DNA from: Marixanthomonas ophiurae
Lineage (GTDB): Bacteria > Bacteroidota > Bacteroidia > Flavobacteriales > Flavobacteriaceae
DNA length: 64,000 nucleotides
Assembly (NCBI RefSeq): GCF_003413745.1
Contig: NZ_QVID01000002.1
Location: 62,001-126,000, forward strand
Reading direction: 5' to 3'
The translations under genes were made by a program, and so were the position numbers. This document shows, piece by piece, positions 27,802 to 36,539 of this stretch. The stretch's first letter is position 1; the number at the start of each line of letters is the position of its first letter. Below the pieces are notes generated by a model. That model was given only the letters and a program-made list of their open reading frames with translations. It ran no database searches and was not told where the DNA came from.

Positions 27802-28356
27802 TTAGTTTTCTTGGTTTTGTTTGATTGTTTTTAAGGTTACGGTACTTTTAACAGGAATATTAGTTCCTAATTTACTTTCTATTCCATAATATCCAAATGC
27901 TTTGTATGAAGGAAATAAAAACGTCACCGTTTCGCCTTCTTGCATCAGTTTTATTCCATCACGGATTCCGGAAATTAAATCTTGGTTGGTTTGGTCTACT
28001 TTATAGCGTTGCAACCCAACTTCTTCTTCAGTAAGGATTGTTTTTCCGCTTAAATCTTTAATGTTATAGGTAAAAGTAACATCGTCACCTAACTTAGGTT
28101 TATTTTCAACAATGCTATCTTTGGTGTTATAATAATACCAAAAACCACTATCTGAAGCAATGTAGTCTTTTGTAGTATCGGTATCAACTATTTTTTGGAT
28201 GTATTCTTTCTCCTCATCATATAAAGCCTTATTACGTTGCGCAGATTCATGTATAAACGTGCCAGATGATTGATGTACTGGTCTTCTAGCTTCGGGGCTT
28301 TTACAAGAAAAAGCAAAGATGAAAAGAATAAATAAAGAGGCTATATTACGAAGCAT
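27802..28356 (-). CDS. gldI: GldI, gliding-motility FKBP-type lipoprotein
   Basis: 184 residues from ATG 28356. 'MLRNIASLFILFIFAFSCKS' is a lipoprotein signal (lipobox FSC), whereas the longer frame upstream puts unlikely sequence before it. One FKBP domain (about 85-180) with 'GIRDGIKLMQEGETVTFLFPSYKAFGYYG'-like core in pieces; the aromatic active site is partly divergent. GldI is a PPIase lipoprotein needed for gliding in Flavobacterium johnsoniae, probably by folding type IX/gliding components. The start overlaps the end of the DHH gene by 11 bases. Confidence 0.88.
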   Translation of the reverse strand: MLRNIASLFILFIFAFSCKSPEARRPVHQSSGTFIHESAQRNKALYDEEKEYIQKIVDTDTTKDYIASDSGFWYYYNTKDSIVENKPKLGDDVTFTYNIKDLSGKTILTEEEVGLQRYKVDQTNQDLISGIRDGIKLMQEGETVTFLFPSYKAFGYYGIESKLGTNIPVKSTVTLKTIKQNQEN

Positions 28357-29368
28357 CTGTAAGATCATTTTTATATTTAGGCAATATACTAATAAATTCA
28401 CTAATTGTTTTAGATAAGGACAAGGTGCTTCTTCCGCCGGCTGCATTAGTATGTCCGCCACCATTATAATGTTCGCGAGCTAATGTATTTACCGAAAAAT
28501 CACCTTTACTGCGCAATGACATTTTTATAATGTTATCTTGCTTATTTTCAATAAATATAATGGCAAATTTAACTCCTTTTATGGAGAGGGCGTAATTGAC
28601 AAAGCCTTCGGTATCGCCTTTTTTAAAATTGTGTTTATCTAATTCTTTTTGAGACAGCGTAATATATGCCGTGTTGTATTCAGGCATGATATTGAGATTA
28701 TTTAAGGCTACTCCCAATAGTTTCATGCGGTCGGGACTGTTTACATCATAAATGTTCTCGTGTATTTGAGAGTTATTGGCACCCACTTCTATTAAATGGG
28801 CTATTACGCGATGTGTTTTGGCCGTGGTAGACGGAAATCGAAACGAACCAGTGTCAGTCATAATCCCGGTATATAAATGTGTAGAAACCTCTAAACAAAG
28901 CGCTCCTAGTTCATCCATGGCATCTATAAAATGATAAACCATTTCACAAGTAGAACTCATGGATACGTCACTATAGGTTATAATAGCATAATCATCAGGT
29001 TCTTGGTGATGATCTATCATTACAAACTTTGCATCACAGTCTTCGAGAAACTGTTCCATATTCCCAGCACGGTTTAAGGCATTAAAGTCTAGGGTAAAGA
29101 TTAAATTTGCGTTGTTTATGGTTTCAATGCTTTTATCAGTGTCTTTATCATGGATGATAATATCATCACAACCAGGTAACCACTTTAAAAATTCAGGAAA
29201 ATCATTTGGCATGATCACATCGGCTTTGTGACCTAATCTATTTAAGAAGAAAGACAATCCTAAACACGATCCAATGGCATCTCCATCAGGGTTTTTATGG
29301 CCTACAACAACTATTTTTTGTGGTGAGGCAAGTAGTTTTTTTACTTGTTCGGTAATTTCAGTATTCAT
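28346..29368 (-). CDS. DHH/DHHA1 phosphoesterase (NrnA-like)
   Basis: 340 residues. N-terminal DHH domain with 'GHKNPDGDAIGSCLGL' (about 22-37) and 'VMIDHHQEPDDYA' carrying the DHH motif, then DHHA1 C-domain with 'HYNGGGHTNAAGG' near the end. Family members degrade short RNAs (nanoRNA), pAp or cyclic dinucleotide linear products with Mn2+. The substrate here is not decided by sequence. It overlaps gldI and is likely co-transcribed with it and the dual PPIase, a neighbourhood frequent in flavobacteria, though the link between RNA decay and gliding is unexplained. Confidence 0.9.
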   Translation of the reverse strand: MNTEITEQVKKLLASPQKIVVVGHKNPDGDAIGSCLGLSFFLNRLGHKADVIMPNDFPEFLKWLPGCDDIIIHDKDTDKSIETINNANLIFTLDFNALNRAGNMEQFLEDCDAKFVMIDHHQEPDDYAIITYSDVSMSSTCEMVYHFIDAMDELGALCLEVSTHLYTGIMTDTGSFRFPSTTAKTHRVIAHLIEVGANNSQIHENIYDVNSPDRMKLLGVALNNLNIMPEYNTAYITLSQKELDKHNFKKGDTEGFVNYALSIKGVKFAIIFIENKQDNIIKMSLRSKGDFSVNTLAREHYNGGGHTNAAGGRSTLSLSKTISEFISILPKYKNDLTDAS

Positions 29369-29415
29369 ATACAGCGAAGATACAATTTAATAACATTTAA
29401 GTTTGCCACTTTTAT

Positions 29416-29423
29416 TATTTTTG
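29416..29423 (+). promoter_or_regulatory. Promoter -7 element of the PhoD-like gene
   Basis: TATTTTTG, 19 bases upstream of ATG 29443; -33 box not evident. Confidence 0.45.
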
Positions 29424-29442
29424 AAACTGAAAATCATCCACG

Positions 29443-30486
29443 ATGAAAAAAATACTTTTACTAGTTTCACTTCTAGTTGTTATAAGTTGTAAAGAAGCGG
29501 AGCAAGTTGTTTCTTCAGAAAAGAAAACTGAAACCACCCCGTTTACTATGGTTTTTGCCAGTTGCAATGATCAAGACCGCGAACAGCCGCTTTGGCAACC
29601 TATTATAAATACTGAACCAGATCTTTTTATATGGGGTGGTGACAATGTTTATGCCGATACAGATGACATGGGAAAAATGGCTTCAGATTATAGTAAAATA
29701 TGGGCCAATAAAGAATATCAAACAATAGCAGAAAATACCGATATAATCGCTACTTGGGATGACCACGACTACGGAAAAAACGATGCGGGGAAAGAATGGC
29801 ATAAAAAAGAAGAAGCGCAACAGGTTTTTCTCGATTTCTTAAAACTCCCGAAGGATGACCCAAGAAGAAAACGAGAAGGTGTTTACCACTCACAAACTTT
29901 CACTACAGACAATGGAAGTGTAAAGGTTATTTTACTAGATACTCGCTATTTTAGAGGTCCTTTAAAAGAGAATCCAAATCCCGAAAATGAGTATGAACGT
30001 TACATACCTTGGCAAGAAGACGAGGGTGGAAGTATTTTGGGTGAAGAACAATGGAGATGGTTTGAAAATGAATTAGAAGATGATACAGCAGATTTTACCG
30101 TAATTGTAAGTAGCATTCAGTTTTTAAGCAATCAACACGGATTTGAAAAATGGGCGAATCACCCTTCTGAAGTAAAGAAAATGTATAGTGTACTAAAAGG
30201 CGCTAAAGCAAATAATATTTTAATACTTAGTGGCGACCGTCATCATGCAGAAGTTTCAGTAACAGAAGTTGCTGGATTAGATGATCTTTTAGTAGATTTT
30301 ACAAGTAGTGGGTTAACCCATACATGGCCGGGAACACCTATGGATAATAATCCATATCGAGTGGGCGAAGGAACCAAGCAATTAAATTTTGGTGTGTTGT
30401 ATTTTGACTTTGTCAATGAGAAAGTTAGCTATCAAATACGAGGTGAAAATAATGTTTTATATGAAGAATTTGTGCAGCAATATTAA
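29443..30486 (+). CDS. PhoD-like metallophosphatase lipoprotein
   Basis: 347 residues. Lipoprotein signal 'LLVVISCKEAEQ' (Cys near 16). Metal-binding motifs of the PhoD-like calcineurin-type fold: 'FIWGGDNVYADTDD' (about 65-78), 'ATWDDHDYGKNDAGK' (about 105-119), and 'ILSGDRHHAEVS' (about 261-272). Family members hydrolyse phosphomonoesters or diesters, using Ca/Fe. It should act outside the inner membrane to gain phosphate. Single-gene unit ahead of ndk. Confidence 0.9.
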   Translation: MKKILLLVSLLVVISCKEAEQVVSSEKKTETTPFTMVFASCNDQDREQPLWQPIINTEPDLFIWGGDNVYADTDDMGKMASDYSKIWANKEYQTIAENTDIIATWDDHDYGKNDAGKEWHKKEEAQQVFLDFLKLPKDDPRRKREGVYHSQTFTTDNGSVKVILLDTRYFRGPLKENPNPENEYERYIPWQEDEGGSILGEEQWRWFENELEDDTADFTVIVSSIQFLSNQHGFEKWANHPSEVKKMYSVLKGAKANNILILSGDRHHAEVSVTEVAGLDDLLVDFTSSGLTHTWPGTPMDNNPYRVGEGTKQLNFGVLYFDFVNEKVSYQIRGENNVLYEEFVQQY

Positions 30487-30501
30487 ACTATTGTAAAGTT
30501 C

Positions 30502-30531
30502 TTGTTTTTGAAATGTATTTAGCTATTTTTG
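30502..30531 (+). promoter_or_regulatory. ndk promoter (TTG-N19-TATTTTTG)
   Basis: TTG at 30502-30504 and TATTTTTG at 30524-30531, 19 bases apart, match the Bacteroidota consensus well. The ATG of ndk is 18 bases further on. One of the clearest full promoters in the window. Confidence 0.75.
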
Positions 30532-30549
30532 CACAAAATTTAAAAAAAC

Positions 30550-30969
30550 ATGAGAACAGATAGAACGTTTACTATGTTAAAGCCTGATAGTGTTGAAAAA
30601 GGACACATTGGAGCTATTCTTGAAAAAATTACCGCTTCTGGTTTTAAAATCGTAGCGATGAAATTAACGCAAATGACCACAGCAGATGCTGAGGAATTTT
30701 ATGCTATTCATAAAGAACGTCCGTTTTTTGGCGAATTAGTTGAATACATGACACGCGGGCCTATCGTTTCTGCTGTACTTGAAAAAGACAATGCTGTAGA
30801 GGATTTCCGTACGCTAATTGGGGCAACAAACCCAGAAGATGCTGCTGAAGGAACTATTCGTAAATTATATGCTGCCTCCATTGGAGAGAATGCAGTACAC
30901 GGAAGTGACAGCGATGAAAATGCCGAAATTGAAAGTCAATTCCATTTTGCAGGAAGAGAGATTTTTTAA
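30550..30969 (+). CDS. ndk: Nucleoside diphosphate kinase
   Basis: 139 residues, normal length. Transfers the gamma-phosphate from ATP to (d)NDPs through a phospho-histidine, here H117 in '[15 protein letters not shown]'. The N-terminal '[16 protein letters not shown]' is the nucleotide-site signature. Cytoplasmic. Has its own promoter and a strong terminator. Confidence 0.98.
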   Translation: MRTDRTFTMLKPDSVEKGHIGAILEKITASGFKIVAMKLTQMTTADAEEFYAIHKERPFFGELVEYMTRGPIVSAVLEKDNAVEDFRTLIGATNPEDAAEGTIRKLYAASIGENAVHGSDSDENAEIESQFHFAGREIF

Positions 30970-30990
30970 TTGGTAACTTTACTTAATTGC

Positions 30991-31019
30991 AAAAGCCGCT
31001 TTTTTAAGCGGCTTTTTTG
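30991..31019. terminator. Terminator between ndk and the DUF721 gene
   Basis: AAAAGCCGCTT (30991-31001) pairs with AAGCGGCTTTT (31006-31016) around TTTT, with a T-run on the plus side. Starts 21 bases after ndk and ends immediately before the stop codon of the convergent DUF721 gene; its A-run gives that gene a weaker stop. Confidence 0.9.
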
Positions 31020-31020
31020 T

Positions 31021-31317
31021 TTATCGAAGTATTATTTTTTTAATAAGGTCTTTTCCCAGTTCCTCATTCACCAATTTTATGATTTTTTCTTTGCCATAAC
31101 TTAGCTCTTCCCGCAACACGGAAGAACTTAATTGCACATATAATACTTCACGTTCCAACTTTATGGCTGTAGTGTATTTTGAAATGGCATTTCCCATAAC
31201 ATTATGCCAAGCTTCTTTAACTGAAACTTTATCTAAGCCATTTTGTAAACGGTTGGCTTCAATAAAGTCCTTTATAACATCGCCCAATGTGCTTTCTTCT
31301 TTATTTCTTCTTGCCAA
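31021..31317 (-). CDS. DUF721 protein (DciA-like)
   Basis: 98 residues. Pattern 'TLGDVIKDFIEANRLQNGLD' then 'VKEAWHNVMGNAISKYTTAIKL' and 'LYVQLSSSVLREELSYGKEKIIKLVNEEL' in order is the DUF721/KH-like fold. DciA, the ancestral helicase operator of most bacteria, belongs to this family and loads DnaB. Many actinobacteria and proteobacteria also have DUF721 next to recF. Here it is downstream of recF, with a small lipoprotein gene between, on the same strand. A role in replicative helicase loading is inferred from family and context. Confidence 0.82.
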   Translation of the reverse strand: MARRNKEESTLGDVIKDFIEANRLQNGLDKVSVKEAWHNVMGNAISKYTTAIKLEREVLYVQLSSSVLREELSYGKEKIIKLVNEELGKDLIKKIILR

Positions 31318-31335
31318 AATAGCTTTTTTTATAGT

Positions 31336-31758
31336 TTATTCGTCAAATTTAAAGGTACTGAACTTTTTATACTTATAAATGTTTCCGTCCTTGTTTAACA
31401 CGTGTAATGTGCTGTCTTTAGCTAATAAAACAGTTTCTTTCCAAGTGTCGAAAGGAGTTTTGTAATATAGCTGCAAGCTATCTTGCTCTATTTTAGGAAT
31501 AAAAGCTTCGGCATCTTTACTTACCTTAAAAGTGCCATCTAATTGTGGGTTCACTTTTTTACGCATCCCTTCCGTGCCATTTACTTCAATAAAATCAATA
31601 GTTGTGCTAATATTGTATTCTTTTTTAGTTCCATCAGGAAATTCTACTGATTCAATTTCCCAATAACCAGGGAGATTTTGTAGCTGCTCATCTGGTGATT
31701 GTTGAGTGCACGATACAAGTAGTAAAATACTTGTTATAAATAAGATTTTTTTCAACAT
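31336..31758 (-). CDS. Lipocalin-like small lipoprotein
   Basis: 140 residues from ATG 31758 ('MLKKILFITSILLLVSCTQQ', lipobox VSC); an ATG at 31785 would put nine polar residues before the signal and overlap recF. The mature start 'LQNLPGYWEIESVEFPDGT' and alternating strands fit a lipocalin-like domain. It lies 16 bases after recF and 18 before the DUF721 gene, an odd position for an envelope protein inside a replication-repair cluster; probably only a shared transcript. Confidence 0.72.
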   Translation of the reverse strand: MLKKILFITSILLLVSCTQQSPDEQLQNLPGYWEIESVEFPDGTKKEYNISTTIDFIEVNGTEGMRKKVNPQLDGTFKVSKDAEAFIPKIEQDSLQLYYKTPFDTWKETVLLAKDSTLHVLNKDGNIYKYKKFSTFKFDE

Positions 31759-31774
31759 ATTCTCTGAAATTTCA

Positions 31775-32854
31775 TTACAACTCAAACATCTTGTAGGTTT
31801 GATGTACTTTTTTAATTACGGCTTCAGTTCGGTCTGCATGGGTGTCACTAATAAATAATTGACCGAAATTTTCATCGTCTACCAACTGTATAATGTGTTC
31901 CACCCGTTGTTCGTCTAATTTATCAAAAATATCATCCAATAATAAAATAGGATTTACATTGCTCTGTGCTTTTATAAAATCGAATTGCGCTAACTTTAAG
32001 GCAATTAAATACGATTTTTGCTGCCCTTGCGAACCAAATTTTTTAATAGGATGTCCATCAATTTCAAAAACAAGGTCGTCTTTGTGGATTCCGAAATTAG
32101 TGTATTGAGTGATTTTATCTTTGGTGATGTTTTCTTTCAGTAAAGTTAATAGATCATTTTCTTTTAACTGACTCTTGTATTCCAATCCTACTGTTTCATT
32201 CCCGCTACTAATTGATTTGTATCGATTCAGGAAAATAGGGGTAAATTCTTCTAAAAAAGCAGCTCGTTTGCCGTAAATAAGGGTCCCAAATTCATGAAGC
32301 TGTTCATTGTAAATGGAAAGGGTGTCTTGGTTAAAGGTATTGTTGGCGGCAAAATATTTTAATAACGAATTACGCTGCACTAATGTTTTATTATACTTTA
32401 ATAGGGTGTTTAGGTATTGCGAATCCCCTTGCGAAATAACACCATCCATAAATTTACGTCTAGTACTACTACCTTCTATAATAAGGTCACGATCTGCCGG
32501 CGAAATGATAACCAACGGTAAAAACCCAATATGTTCACTAAATTTTTCATAAGCCTTTCCATTACGTTTTATCATTTTTTTCTGGCCTTGCTTGGCACTC
32601 ACGATTATTTTTTCTTGGCGGTCGCTTTTCTCATAATTTCCTTCAACTACAAAGAAATCGGCATCGTGTTTTATGTTTTGGCTGGTAATAGGGTTAAAAT
32701 AGCTTTTTCCGAAGGATAAATGATAAATTGCATCGAGTATATTTGTCTTTCCCACCCCATTATGACCTGTGAAACAGTTGATTTTTGGGTCCATTTGAAA
32801 TGTGATGGCATCAAAATTTTTATAATTGAGTAAGGAAAGTGTGTCTAAAACCAT
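31775..32854 (-). CDS. recF: Recombination mediator RecF
   Basis: 359 residues from ATG 32854, the usual RecF length; the longer frame upstream adds 68 hydrophobic, unrelated residues. Walker A GHNGVGKT at 30-37, ABC-like signature '[17 protein letters not shown]' and Walker B '[14 protein letters not shown]' near 315-328. An SMC-like ATPase that binds gapped DNA and helps load RecA with RecO and RecR. First gene of a unit with a small lipoprotein and a DUF721 gene. Confidence 0.95.
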   Translation of the reverse strand: MVLDTLSLLNYKNFDAITFQMDPKINCFTGHNGVGKTNILDAIYHLSFGKSYFNPITSQNIKHDADFFVVEGNYEKSDRQEKIIVSAKQGQKKMIKRNGKAYEKFSEHIGFLPLVIISPADRDLIIEGSSTRRKFMDGVISQGDSQYLNTLLKYNKTLVQRNSLLKYFAANNTFNQDTLSIYNEQLHEFGTLIYGKRAAFLEEFTPIFLNRYKSISSGNETVGLEYKSQLKENDLLTLLKENITKDKITQYTNFGIHKDDLVFEIDGHPIKKFGSQGQQKSYLIALKLAQFDFIKAQSNVNPILLLDDIFDKLDEQRVEHIIQLVDDENFGQLFISDTHADRTEAVIKKVHQTYKMFEL

Positions 32855-32976
32855 AGATATGAACAAGTTGCGTATTTTTGTGTAACTTGAGTGTTCTTTA
32901 GCAAAATTCTGAAAAAATGAGCACAAAATATTATAAAATACTAAATAAATTCCCTTTTTAATTCCATTAAAAATTT

Positions 32977-32984
32977 TATTTTTG
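32977..32984 (+). promoter_or_regulatory. Promoter -7 element of the TPR-ribH operon
   Basis: TATTTTTG, 20 bases before ATG 33005, in the divergent region with recF. Confidence 0.55.
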
Positions 32985-33004
32985 CCCATCATTAAACCAA
33001 CACT

Positions 33005-33769
33005 ATGGCAACGTACAAGAAACGAGGATACAAACCTAAGACCAAAGCTGAAAAGCAAGAGGCAATTGAAGAAGAAAGCACAACGGCAGAGGTATTTAGT
33101 ACCTTAGACCAAGGAGCGTCAAGAACCGAAGCATGGGTAGAGAAAAATCAAAACTATATTTTAGGAATAGTAGGTGCAATTGCAATTTGTGTGCTTGGTT
33201 ACCTTGCGTATGAGCAATTTATCCAAAAACCGAAAGAGTCTGAAGCGATGAACGAAATGTTCCAAGCGCAATCTTATTATGAGATGGCACTTACTGCAGA
33301 GTCTAAAGATTCTTTATATAGTTTAGCTTTAAACGGAGGACAAGGTAAATATGGGTTTATCGATATAATAGATAACTACGGAAGTACCGATGCTGGAAAT
33401 CTTGCAAATTATTATGCTGGAATGGCTTATTTGAATACTCAAAAATATCAAGAAGCGATAGACCATTTAGACAACTTTAGTAGTGACGACGCTTTTTTAG
33501 GACCTATTGCAAAAGGTGCAATTGGCGATGCTTTTGTTCAATTAGAGCAAAACGAAGAAGCACTTAAATATTACGAAGAAGCTGCTAAAATGCGGGATAA
33601 TGAATTAACTGCACCTCGCTTTCTTTTAAAGGCAGGGATTACAGCATTGAATACTGGTAAGAAAGATGTTGCTTTAAAGCATTTTCAGAAAATTACTGAA
33701 GAATATCCTAATTCGCAAGAAGCAAAAAAAGCGGACCTTTATGTAGGGCAAGCTGAATCAATGCAGTAG
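33005..33769 (+). CDS. Membrane-anchored tetratricopeptide protein
   Basis: 254 residues. A Lys-rich cytoplasmic head '[17 protein letters not shown]', one membrane helix near 54-74 ('[18 protein letters not shown]'), then periplasmic TPR helices ('[24 protein letters not shown]' and '[22 protein letters not shown]' in turn, plus a third at the end). Resembles YfgM-type proteins, which link the Sec translocon to periplasmic chaperones in E. coli; that role is inferred. One base separates it from ribH, so expression is coupled. Confidence 0.85.
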   Translation: MATYKKRGYKPKTKAEKQEAIEEESTTAEVFSTLDQGASRTEAWVEKNQNYILGIVGAIAICVLGYLAYEQFIQKPKESEAMNEMFQAQSYYEMALTAESKDSLYSLALNGGQGKYGFIDIIDNYGSTDAGNLANYYAGMAYLNTQKYQEAIDHLDNFSSDDAFLGPIAKGAIGDAFVQLEQNEEALKYYEEAAKMRDNELTAPRFLLKAGITALNTGKKDVALKHFQKITEEYPNSQEAKKADLYVGQAESMQ

Positions 33770-33770
33770 T

Positions 33771-34268
33771 ATGGCAACAGTAAATAAAAATTTATCGCAT
33801 TACGATAAAGCAACAATCCCAAACGCGAAAGATTTTCGGTTTGGGATTGTTGTTTCAGAATGGAATGACAACATAACCGAAGGTCTCTTTCAAGGAGCTT
33901 TCGATGCTATTTTAGATTGTGGTGGGGTTAAGGAGAATATTGTCCGTTGGAACGTCCCTGGAAGTTTCGAATTAATTTATGGCTGTAAAAAAATGCAGCA
34001 AAGCTACGATATGCTCGATGCTGTAATAGCTGTTGGCAGTGTAATACAAGGCGAAACCAAACACTTCGATTTTGTGTGTGATGGTGTAACCCAAGGTATA
34101 AAAGACCTCAATGTACAAAGCGATATTCCCGTTATTTTCTGTGTGCTAACCGATAATACGATGCAACAATCCATAGACCGAAGCGGTGGCAAACACGGTA
34201 ATAAAGGTAGTGAAGCTGCTATAGCTGCTATTAAAATGGCTCAGCTTAGAAAAGATGCTCGTTTTTAG
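33771..34268 (+). CDS. ribH: 6,7-dimethyl-8-ribityllumazine synthase
   Basis: 165 residues. The penultimate step of riboflavin synthesis, joining 5-amino-6-ribitylaminouracil and a butanone phosphate. Hallmarks: 'GIVVSEWNDNITEGLFQGA', 'VPGSFELIYGCKKM', 'AVGSVIQGETKHFDFV' with the general acid-base H98, and 'GGKHGNKGSEAA'. Forms icosahedral or pentameric assemblies in the family. Coupled to the upstream TPR gene by a 1-base gap. Confidence 0.97.
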   Translation: MATVNKNLSHYDKATIPNAKDFRFGIVVSEWNDNITEGLFQGAFDAILDCGGVKENIVRWNVPGSFELIYGCKKMQQSYDMLDAVIAVGSVIQGETKHFDFVCDGVTQGIKDLNVQSDIPVIFCVLTDNTMQQSIDRSGGKHGNKGSEAAIAAIKMAQLRKDARF

Positions 34269-34380
34269 ATTTCTTATAAACCTCTTTTTATAGATACTGT
34301 TGAGTGCCAATCCTTCGGAACGGTTATTGTATTCATAAATAAAGCACTGCAAATCACTTCAAAAACTGCAGTATTTTAAG

Positions 34381-34388
34381 TACATTTG
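34381..34388 (+). promoter_or_regulatory. Possible internal promoter before the small membrane gene and mutL
   Basis: TACATTTG (TAnnTTTG), 13 bases before ATG 34402, in the 133-base gap after ribH. Would allow mutL to be expressed apart from ribH. Confidence 0.45.
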
Positions 34389-34401
34389 AAACACAAGGAT
34401 T

Positions 34402-34689
34402 ATGGGAATTATAAAGTCACGAAAGAATAAAAAATTTGATTATAGCCCACGTTATTACAACAACGATGGGGAAGGAAGTCCTTACAGTATTAAGCATAAA
34501 TTTGATGAGCACCGAAGCACAGTTGGTGGTAAATCAGGATTAAAAAACAAATTTAAAACGGCTTGGGAAGACCTTCAGCAATCTAAAAATCGTCGAGTTA
34601 ATCGAACAATCATATTTATAGTTGCCATTTTTATTCTCATTTTCCTATATATCATCGATTTTGATTTGTCAATATTCTACCAAAACTAA
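34402..34689 (+). CDS. Small single-span membrane protein
   Basis: 95 residues: a basic, Tyr/Asn/Gly-rich cytoplasmic part (1-70) and one membrane helix near the C-terminus ('IIFIVAIFILIFLYII'). Homologues in flavobacterial databases are often named 'riboflavin synthase subunit beta' only because ribH is next to them; nothing in the sequence supports an enzyme. The stop codon overlaps the mutL ATG by one base, so the gene pair is translationally coupled. Its conserved place before mutL is the only functional clue. Confidence 0.75.
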   Translation: MGIIKSRKNKKFDYSPRYYNNDGEGSPYSIKHKFDEHRSTVGGKSGLKNKFKTAWEDLQQSKNRRVNRTIIFIVAIFILIFLYIIDFDLSIFYQN

Positions 34690-36539
34690 TGACCGACATC
34701 ATTCAACTTTTACCGGATCACGTTGCCAATCAAATAGCAGCGGGAGAAGTGGTACAACGCCCAGCCTCTGTAGTAAAGGAATTGTTGGAAAATGCGATTG
34801 ATGCTAAATCAACCTCAATAAAATTGGTGGTAAAAGATGCCGGTAAAACACTTATTCAGGTAATTGATAATGGTATTGGTATGAGCACAACCGATGCCCG
34901 TTTGAGCTTTGAACGGCATGCTACTTCAAAAATTAAATCGGCAGACGATCTTTTCAACCTTCACACCAAAGGCTTTCGGGGTGAGGCACTAGCATCTATT
35001 GCAGCTATTGCTCACGTAGAATTAAAAACCAAGACTGAAGATTCTGAAATTGGCACTAAAATTACTATTGAAGGTAGCGAAGTGACCGAACAAGAACCTG
35101 AGGTGGTTGCCAAAGGCACGACTATTTCAGTTAAAAATCTTTTTTACAACATTCCTGCAAGGCGAAATTTTTTAAAAAGTAACAATGTAGAAACGCGTCA
35201 TATTATTGATGAATTCCATCGTGTTGCTTTAGCACATCCGCAAGTAGAATTTAATATGTTGCACAACGGAAGCAATGTTTTTAATCTTCCTTATAGCAAT
35301 GAAAGACAACGGATTGTAAATATCTTTGGAAATAAGATGAACGAAAAACTCGTTCCCGTCTCCGAAGAAACTGAAATGCTAAAAATAAACGGTTTTGTAA
35401 TTAAGCCCGAATATGCTAAAAAGAGTAGGGGCGAGCAGTTTTTCTTTGTAAACAATCGTTTTATAAAAAGTTCATATTTACATCACGCAGTAAGTACTGC
35501 TTTTGAAGGATTGTTGAAAGATGGAGCCTATGCTGGGTACTTTTTATTTCTAGAAGTAGATACTAAAAGCATCGATATAAACATTCATCCCACCAAAACT
35601 GAAATTAAATTTGACGATGAACACGCTATTTATGCAATGCTGCGAGCAACCATTAAACACAGTTTAGGGCAATTTAGCATTGCGCCAGTGCTCGATTTTG
35701 AAAAAGATACGGGTTTTGATACACCCTACGAATACAGTAAAAAGTCTCCTGTTGCCCCGACTATAGATGTAGATAGAAATTTTAATCCTTTTCAAGGCGA
35801 ACCGAAACAAAAAAACATCACTTTTCCTTTTAAACGCGAGAAAAAAACATCACCCTCTTGGGAGTCCTTATATGCTGGTTTAAAAGATGAAACGACAGTT
35901 TTAGATCAAGATGAAAGTATCGAATTTGAAAGCGAAGAGGTCTCTGGAAGTCTTTTTGAAAATGATCAAGGGGAAAATCTACGCGTAACATTTCAACTTC
36001 AAAATAAATACATTATTAGTCCGATTAAAAGTGGCATGTTAGTGATTCATCAACATTTGGCACATCAACGTATTATATATGAAGAATTACTGAAGAATAT
36101 TACTGTGCAAGAAGCGGTGAGTCAACAACTATTGTTTCCGTTACAACTGAGTTTTTCAAACCCCGATTTGGTGTTTATAGAAGATTTAAAAGAACAGTTG
36201 GAACATACGGGATTTGTATTTTCAGAAATTAAAGATGGAACCGTTGAAATTAGCGGGATTCCTGTTTCAATAGCCGAAAGCCAGGTAGAAACTGTTTTAA
36301 CACAGTTAGTAAAAGATATAAAAGAAGAAGTGCCGGACGCAGGCTTTAGCCAAAATGATTTATTGGCAAAAAGCATGGCAAAAAATATGGCAGTAAAAAC
36401 GGGAACACCTTTAAAGCAAGAGGCACAATTGCATTTGGTGCACCAATTGTTTGCTTGTAAAGAACCTAGCGTGTCGCCAAGTAATCGGCCAGTGTTGGTA
36501 ACATTGGACGCCAACGACTTTGATAAAAAATTTATGTAA
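34689..36539 (+). CDS. mutL: DNA mismatch repair protein MutL
   Basis: 616 residues. The GHKL ATPase N-domain is intact: 'NQIAAGEVVQRPASVVKELL' with the catalytic Glu, 'DNGIGM', 'FERHATSKI' and 'GFRGEALASIAAIAHVEL'. The linker (about 345-430) is variable. The C-terminal endonuclease motif DQHA-x2-E-x4-E is altered to H454-Q-H-L-A-H-Q460 with E465, which suggests loss or change of nicking activity (inference). MutL links MutS to later steps of mismatch repair. Start overlaps the preceding stop; the next gene starts immediately after the stop. Confidence 0.96.
   Translation: MTDIIQLLPDHVANQIAAGEVVQRPASVVKELLENAIDAKSTSIKLVVKDAGKTLIQVIDNGIGMSTTDARLSFERHATSKIKSADDLFNLHTKGFRGEALASIAAIAHVELKTKTEDSEIGTKITIEGSEVTEQEPEVVAKGTTISVKNLFYNIPARRNFLKSNNVETRHIIDEFHRVALAHPQVEFNMLHNGSNVFNLPYSNERQRIVNIFGNKMNEKLVPVSEETEMLKINGFVIKPEYAKKSRGEQFFFVNNRFIKSSYLHHAVSTAFEGLLKDGAYAGYFLFLEVDTKSIDINIHPTKTEIKFDDEHAIYAMLRATIKHSLGQFSIAPVLDFEKDTGFDTPYEYSKKSPVAPTIDVDRNFNPFQGEPKQKNITFPFKREKKTSPSWESLYAGLKDETTVLDQDESIEFESEEVSGSLFENDQGENLRVTFQLQNKYIISPIKSGMLVIHQHLAHQRIIYEELLKNITVQEAVSQQLLFPLQLSFSNPDLVFIEDLKEQLEHTGFVFSEIKDGTVEISGIPVSIAESQVETVLTQLVKDIKEEVPDAGFSQNDLLAKSMAKNMAVKTGTPLKQEAQLHLVHQLFACKEPSVSPSNRPVLVTLDANDFDKKFM

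Noticed and set aside
32855-33058. 68-residue hydrophobic extension of RecF
   Set aside because: RecF normally begins just before '[11 protein letters not shown]'; the extra part overlaps the divergent gene and its promoter.
34402-34689. Riboflavin synthase subunit beta
   Set aside because: The protein has one membrane helix and no lumazine or riboflavin synthase fold; the true ribH is at 33771.
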